Assembly (NCBI GenBank): GCA_046329575.1
Contig: JAXLUJ010000004.1
Coordinates: 248,001 to 312,000 of the forward strand
Direction of reading: 5' to 3'
DNA from: UBA1941 sp046329575
GTDB taxonomy: Bacteria; Bacteroidota; Bacteroidia; Chitinophagales; LD1
DNA length: 64,000 nucleotides
In this document: positions 61,378 through 64,000 of the stretch, piece after piece
How the letters are laid out: every line of letters starts with the position of its first letter
Position numbering within the stretch: the stretch's first letter is position 1
The notes under the pieces: generated by a model
What the model was told of the DNA's origin: nothing
The model's database searches: none
Seen by the model: the letters and a program-made list of their open reading frames with translations, nothing else
Translations under genes and position numbers: made by a program

Positions 61378-62856
61378 ATGAAACACATTATAATGCTCTG
61401 TTTGTTATGTTATTCCAGCTTAGGTTTCGCCCAAAAGCACCACATCAAACCATTTCCTTATCCAAAAACGGATTTAAGTTCCCGAGCGAATCCCAAACAC
61501 CTGATTGCGAGTTCTGATTATAATTTTGATGGTTCGGCATATCAAATAGCCGATACGATTTTATATGGCTATGGAACAGGAAACCGCATGTACGATACCG
61601 TAACCACTTTTGATTTGACGGGAGGAAGCATGGTTCCAATGGCACGCAATGTTTACCGTTTCAGTTCAGGATTGCAAGTGATTTTTCAGGCAGAACAGGA
61701 ATGGACTGGTAGCGCATGGCGAACCACTTATGATGAAACCAGCGATTATAACGATACGCTAAAAACGTTTTCTCTTTCAAGAACCTGGAATGGCGCCATC
61801 AATGGTCTTCAAAACTTACGTCAGGAAGTTTATCGTTATAATGCTTCCAATCAGTTAACATCATCTACGTTCTCGAGTTGGGATTCGGCAAGTGCGATGT
61901 GGCAAATTTACGAACTGGATTCACAGGAATTCACGGGCGGAAAATTAAGTTTGAAAAGATCGTGGATTGGCAACTCACATGGCGGCATTCAAAATAAATT
62001 TCGGGCAACTTATGCTTATCCGGCTTCCCATGTAACTGTTTTATGGGAAGATTGGGATTCGGTACACGGAAATTGGTTTAATGTAGATCGTTTTGATGAT
62101 CAGTACACCGGAAGTGATCTCACTCATTCTTTGGTGGAATACTATGATACGGCAGCTTCCGTTTGGAAAAATAATACGCAAACCGATTTCCAATACACTT
62201 CCGGGAAACTGACTTTAAAAACCGGACAAACGTGGAATGCAGGGTCGTCGATATGGGAGAACTATTCCAAAAGTTCGTATCAATATTCCGGGAATAATCT
62301 TGTTCAAACCACTGAAGAACTATGGAACGCCGGGCAGTGGATGAAATCAGGGAGATATACCAATATTTACAATCTTCATAATGATGTAATCGCCTATATT
62401 TCGGAAGACGGCAACGATCAAAACAATAGCTGGTTCTTTACTTATATGGATACCCTGTTTTTTGATGCCGACTTTAATTTAACTGCTGATATCCCACGCC
62501 GATTTGATACGGTAAGCCATTTATGGAAACCAGATTTATACGCCAATGCGGCGTATTATTACTACAAAGAATACGATCCTAATGGGATCAGCAATATTCC
62601 TACGTCCGGAATGACACTCTTCCCGATACCGACGGCGAATCAACTGCACCTTAGTTATGAGTCGCCATCCAGTGGCGTGGTGCAATTAGCTATAGCCGAT
62701 GCGCAGGGCGCTGTAGTTTACAGCCAGGAATTTTACGAAACGCCTGGCCAGAATCAAATGACTTTGTGGTTTGAAGATTTAGCAGCAGGTTATTATACGG
62801 TTCAACTAATAAGGAAAGGTGAGAAGACATACTGTGGCCGCTGGCTCAAGCGTTAA
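61378..62856 (+). CDS. Secreted T9SS protein with Trp-rich repeats
   Basis: A 492-residue secreted protein of unknown function. The signal peptide MKHIIMLCLLCYSSLGFAQ starts at the ATG at 61378 (an ATG at 61357 would add seven residues). Residues about 70-390 contain a series of roughly 45-residue units of the pattern W-x-W/Y then Y-Y-x-G-N/K-L-x-x (LTSSTFSSWDSASAMWQ; FTGGKLSLKRSWIG; YTSGKLTLKTGQTW; YSGNNLVQTTEELWN), suggesting a beta-solenoid or propeller-like surface protein. The last 80 residues are a T9SS type A sorting domain (LFPIPTANQLHLSYE, IADAQGAVVYSQ, LAAGYYTVQLIRKG, GRWLKR). The 3' end overlaps the convergent gene by 11 bases. Confidence 0.85.
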   Translation: MKHIIMLCLLCYSSLGFAQKHHIKPFPYPKTDLSSRANPKHLIASSDYNFDGSAYQIADTILYGYGTGNRMYDTVTTFDLTGGSMVPMARNVYRFSSGLQVIFQAEQEWTGSAWRTTYDETSDYNDTLKTFSLSRTWNGAINGLQNLRQEVYRYNASNQLTSSTFSSWDSASAMWQIYELDSQEFTGGKLSLKRSWIGNSHGGIQNKFRATYAYPASHVTVLWEDWDSVHGNWFNVDRFDDQYTGSDLTHSLVEYYDTAASVWKNNTQTDFQYTSGKLTLKTGQTWNAGSSIWENYSKSSYQYSGNNLVQTTEELWNAGQWMKSGRYTNIYNLHNDVIAYISEDGNDQNNSWFFTYMDTLFFDADFNLTADIPRRFDTVSHLWKPDLYANAAYYYYKEYDPNGISNIPTSGMTLFPIPTANQLHLSYESPSSGVVQLAIADAQGAVVYSQEFYETPGQNQMTLWFEDLAAGYYTVQLIRKGEKTYCGRWLKR

Positions 62857-63412
62857 GCAGTTTCACAATATCCGCTTCCATTTCTTCGGGCTTAGTGGTT
62901 GGCGCATAGCGCTGCACCGGTTTACCGTTACGGTCGATCAAAAATTTGGTGAAGTTCCATTTGATACCGGAAGTGAACCAACCGCCTAATTTACTTTTAA
63001 GAAATTTGAAAATTGGATGTGTATTGCTGCCGTTCACATCAATTTTAGAGAACATCTGAAAGGTAACTCCATAGTTAAGTACGCAACCCTCGGCTATAGA
63101 TTTTTCATCGCCGGGTTCTTGATTAGCGAACTGATTGCAAGGAAAACCCAGAATAATAAGGCCACGGTCTTTGTACTTCTGATACAAGTTTTCTAGGCCT
63201 TCAAATTGTGGGGTAAGGCCGCATTTACTGGCGGTATTCACCACAATCACTACTTTCCCCCTGTAGCTTTCCATTGAAATTTCTTTGCCTTGTAAACTTT
63301 TAGCAGAAAGCTGATAGAAGTTAGCGCTCATATTGTTTTGATGTTTATTGGTAAAATAAAGAATGGCGAATAAACAACAAATCATTAAGCCGACTGCATA
63401 CAATTTCTTCAT
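62846..63412 (-). CDS. Glutathione peroxidase family protein (Cys type)
   Basis: A 188-residue thiol peroxidase of the GPx family. The Cys block is NTASKCGLTPQFEGLENLY (about 63-81), followed by ILGFPCNQFANQEPG (active-site Gln) and KWNFTKFLIDRNG (Trp and Asn of the tetrad). It has Cys rather than selenocysteine. The N-terminus (MKKLYAVGLMICCLFAILYF) is a membrane anchor or signal peptide, so it probably faces the periplasm and uses thioredoxin-like reductants. ATG at 63412 is used; a GTG at 63430 is possible, and an ATG at 63331 would give a cytoplasmic form. Confidence 0.93.
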   Translation of the reverse strand: MKKLYAVGLMICCLFAILYFTNKHQNNMSANFYQLSAKSLQGKEISMESYRGKVVIVVNTASKCGLTPQFEGLENLYQKYKDRGLIILGFPCNQFANQEPGDEKSIAEGCVLNYGVTFQMFSKIDVNGSNTHPIFKFLKSKLGGWFTSGIKWNFTKFLIDRNGKPVQRYAPTTKPEEMEADIVKLLNA

Positions 63413-63496
63413 TGGTATATGGATGTTCACGTTATTAAAGTGCTATAGATTCAAGGCCCTTACATTTTAAATATGAAAATAGTTAAATGTAGCTAC

Positions 63497-63652
63497 AGCC
63501 AGGCGTTGCGGTAGCGGGCGGCAAGGCCACGCCGAAGGCGTGGGTGCGGAACGAAGTGGGGCACGGGAGGCGAAGCCGTACCCTGAAAGCACGCGACCCC
63601 AAAGCCAACCGGTTGCTCCATTCCGGCAACCGGTTGGCTTTGGGGTACCGCC
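63497..63652. repeat. GC-rich structured intergenic element, copy B, with long inverted repeat
   Basis: Fills most of the 333-base gap between the divergent peroxidase and CoA-disulfide-reductase-like genes. The first part (63497-63600) starts CAGCCAGGCGTTGCGGTAGCG and ends GAAAGCACGCGACCCC, like copy A at 33744. It contains CCACGCC-GAA-GGCGTGG, GTGC-(13 bases)-GCAC and GGC-GAA-GCC hairpins. The second part is a perfect 20-bp inverted repeat: 63597-63616 pairs with 63626-63645 around TCCATTCCG. GCGGTA (63508-63513) also pairs with TACCGC (63646-63651), closing the whole. An 78-codon minus-strand frame across it (63467-63703) is not considered a gene. Confidence 0.65.
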
Positions 63653-63745
63653 ATAATAATTGACCATAATCATTCCGGACGGTAACAATTGTTGCCGAAT
63701 CACGGCTGCTACCCTGATATTTTCGTTCTTAAATTTTTTTAAAAC

Positions 63746-64000
63746 ATGAAGTACATCATCATTGGGGCTGTGGCCGGTGGCGCCAGCGCTGCCGCGCGAT
63801 TGAGGCGATTGGATGAAGCAGCAGCCATCGTATTATTTGAAAAAGGAGCGTATATATCGTATGCCAACTGCGGCCTACCCTACTACATTGGAGAGGTGAT
63901 TGAGAAACGTGAGAAACTGTTTGTGCAAACAGCAGCCAGTTTCAACCAACGATTCCGAATAGACGTACGAATCAAAACTGAAATTCTTTCCATTGATCCG
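63746..64000 (+). CDS. CoA-disulfide reductase-like oxidoreductase, partial (C-terminus off right edge)
   Basis: The first 85 codons of a FAD-dependent pyridine nucleotide-disulfide oxidoreductase run to the end of the window. MKYIIIGAVAGGASAAARLR is the FAD-binding Rossmann start, and YISYANCGLPYYIGEVI (about 39-55) holds the single active-site Cys of CoA-disulfide reductase/persulfide reductase-type enzymes. In Bacteroidota these enzymes often carry C-terminal rhodanese domains; this cannot be seen here. It fits with the rhodanese genes at 33851-35952. Confidence 0.88.
   Translation, partial: MKYIIIGAVAGGASAAARLRRLDEAAAIVLFEKGAYISYANCGLPYYIGEVIEKREKLFVQTAASFNQRFRIDVRIKTEILSIDP

Noticed and set aside
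63467..63703. A 78-codon minus-strand open frame rich in Arg, Ala and Pro
   Set aside because: It lies wholly across the GC-rich hairpin element; its codons follow the palindromes and it has no protein-like pattern or partner.

Overview
The window looks like a chromosomal segment of an aerobic, Gram-negative member of the Bacteroidota. The evidence is independent and consistent: several secreted proteins end in type IX secretion (T9SS) sorting domains, including one gliding-motility/CHU_C-type C-terminus; an alternative complex III (ActABCDEF) is fused in one run to an aa3-type oxidase; four promoters match the Bacteroidota pattern TTTG-N19..21-TAnnTTTG; Shine-Dalgarno sequences are largely absent; and a Kdo (LPS) gene is present. 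No phage, insertion sequence, CRISPR array, rRNA or tRNA gene was recognised. A family-level placement cannot be made from the sequence by eye.

Layout. 1-1896 (-): 5' part of a secreted protein with tandem PKD-like repeats, running off the left edge. 2114-3439 (+): purB, ending in a bidirectional terminator. 3469-17881 (-): a twelve-gene respiratory run, transcribed as actA-B-C-D-E-F, coxB, coxA, ctaB, two coxC-like genes and a subunit IV gene, with one good promoter in front of actA. 18095-25184: mixed genes (polysaccharide deacetylase, asparagine synthetase, DUF421 membrane protein, acyl-CoA thioesterase, a tiny secreted protein that is little more than a sorting-domain-like module, an ABC-F ATPase, a DUF4142 lipoprotein). 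25384-33679 (+): nuoG-H-I-J-K-L-M-N with its own promoter; nuoA-F are not here. 33744-33838: a GC-rich structured intergenic element. 33851-36392 (-): a sulfur-handling pair (secreted rhodanese-thioredoxin lipoprotein; MBL-fold persulfide-dioxygenase-like protein with two rhodanese domains) and a hotdog thioesterase. 36450-50442: phosphoribosyltransferase, PhoD-like phosphatase, TonB-dependent receptor, M1 peptidase, 3-hydroxyacyl-CoA dehydrogenase, kdsB, an acyltransferase and a 1229-residue T9SS adhesin-like protein. 50573-56006 (+): trxB, rplL and rpoB. 56226-64000: TonB-C lipoprotein, DUF3606 and DUF72 proteins, a ribulose-phosphate-epimerase/CBS fusion next to DAHP synthase, rlmH, another T9SS protein, glutathione peroxidase, a second GC-rich structured element, and the start of a CoA-disulfide-reductase-like gene.

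How the parts fit. NADH dehydrogenase feeds menaquinone, ACIII passes electrons from quinol through its haems, and the aa3 oxidase reduces oxygen; ACIII and oxidase are encoded as one unit, which suits a supercomplex. The MBL-rhodanese, rhodanese-thioredoxin and CoA-disulfide-reductase-like proteins suggest persulfide/thiol metabolism.

The strongest oddity is the rplL-rpoB unit. rplL has its own promoter directly after trxB with no rplJ, and rpoB ends in a strong terminator with no rpoC after it. The rplL-rpoB spacer can fold into overlapping hairpins that look like an attenuator. Other candidates for new biology are the epimerase-CBS fusion beside DAHP synthase, the two related GC-rich structured elements, and the stand-alone sorting-domain-like secreted protein.
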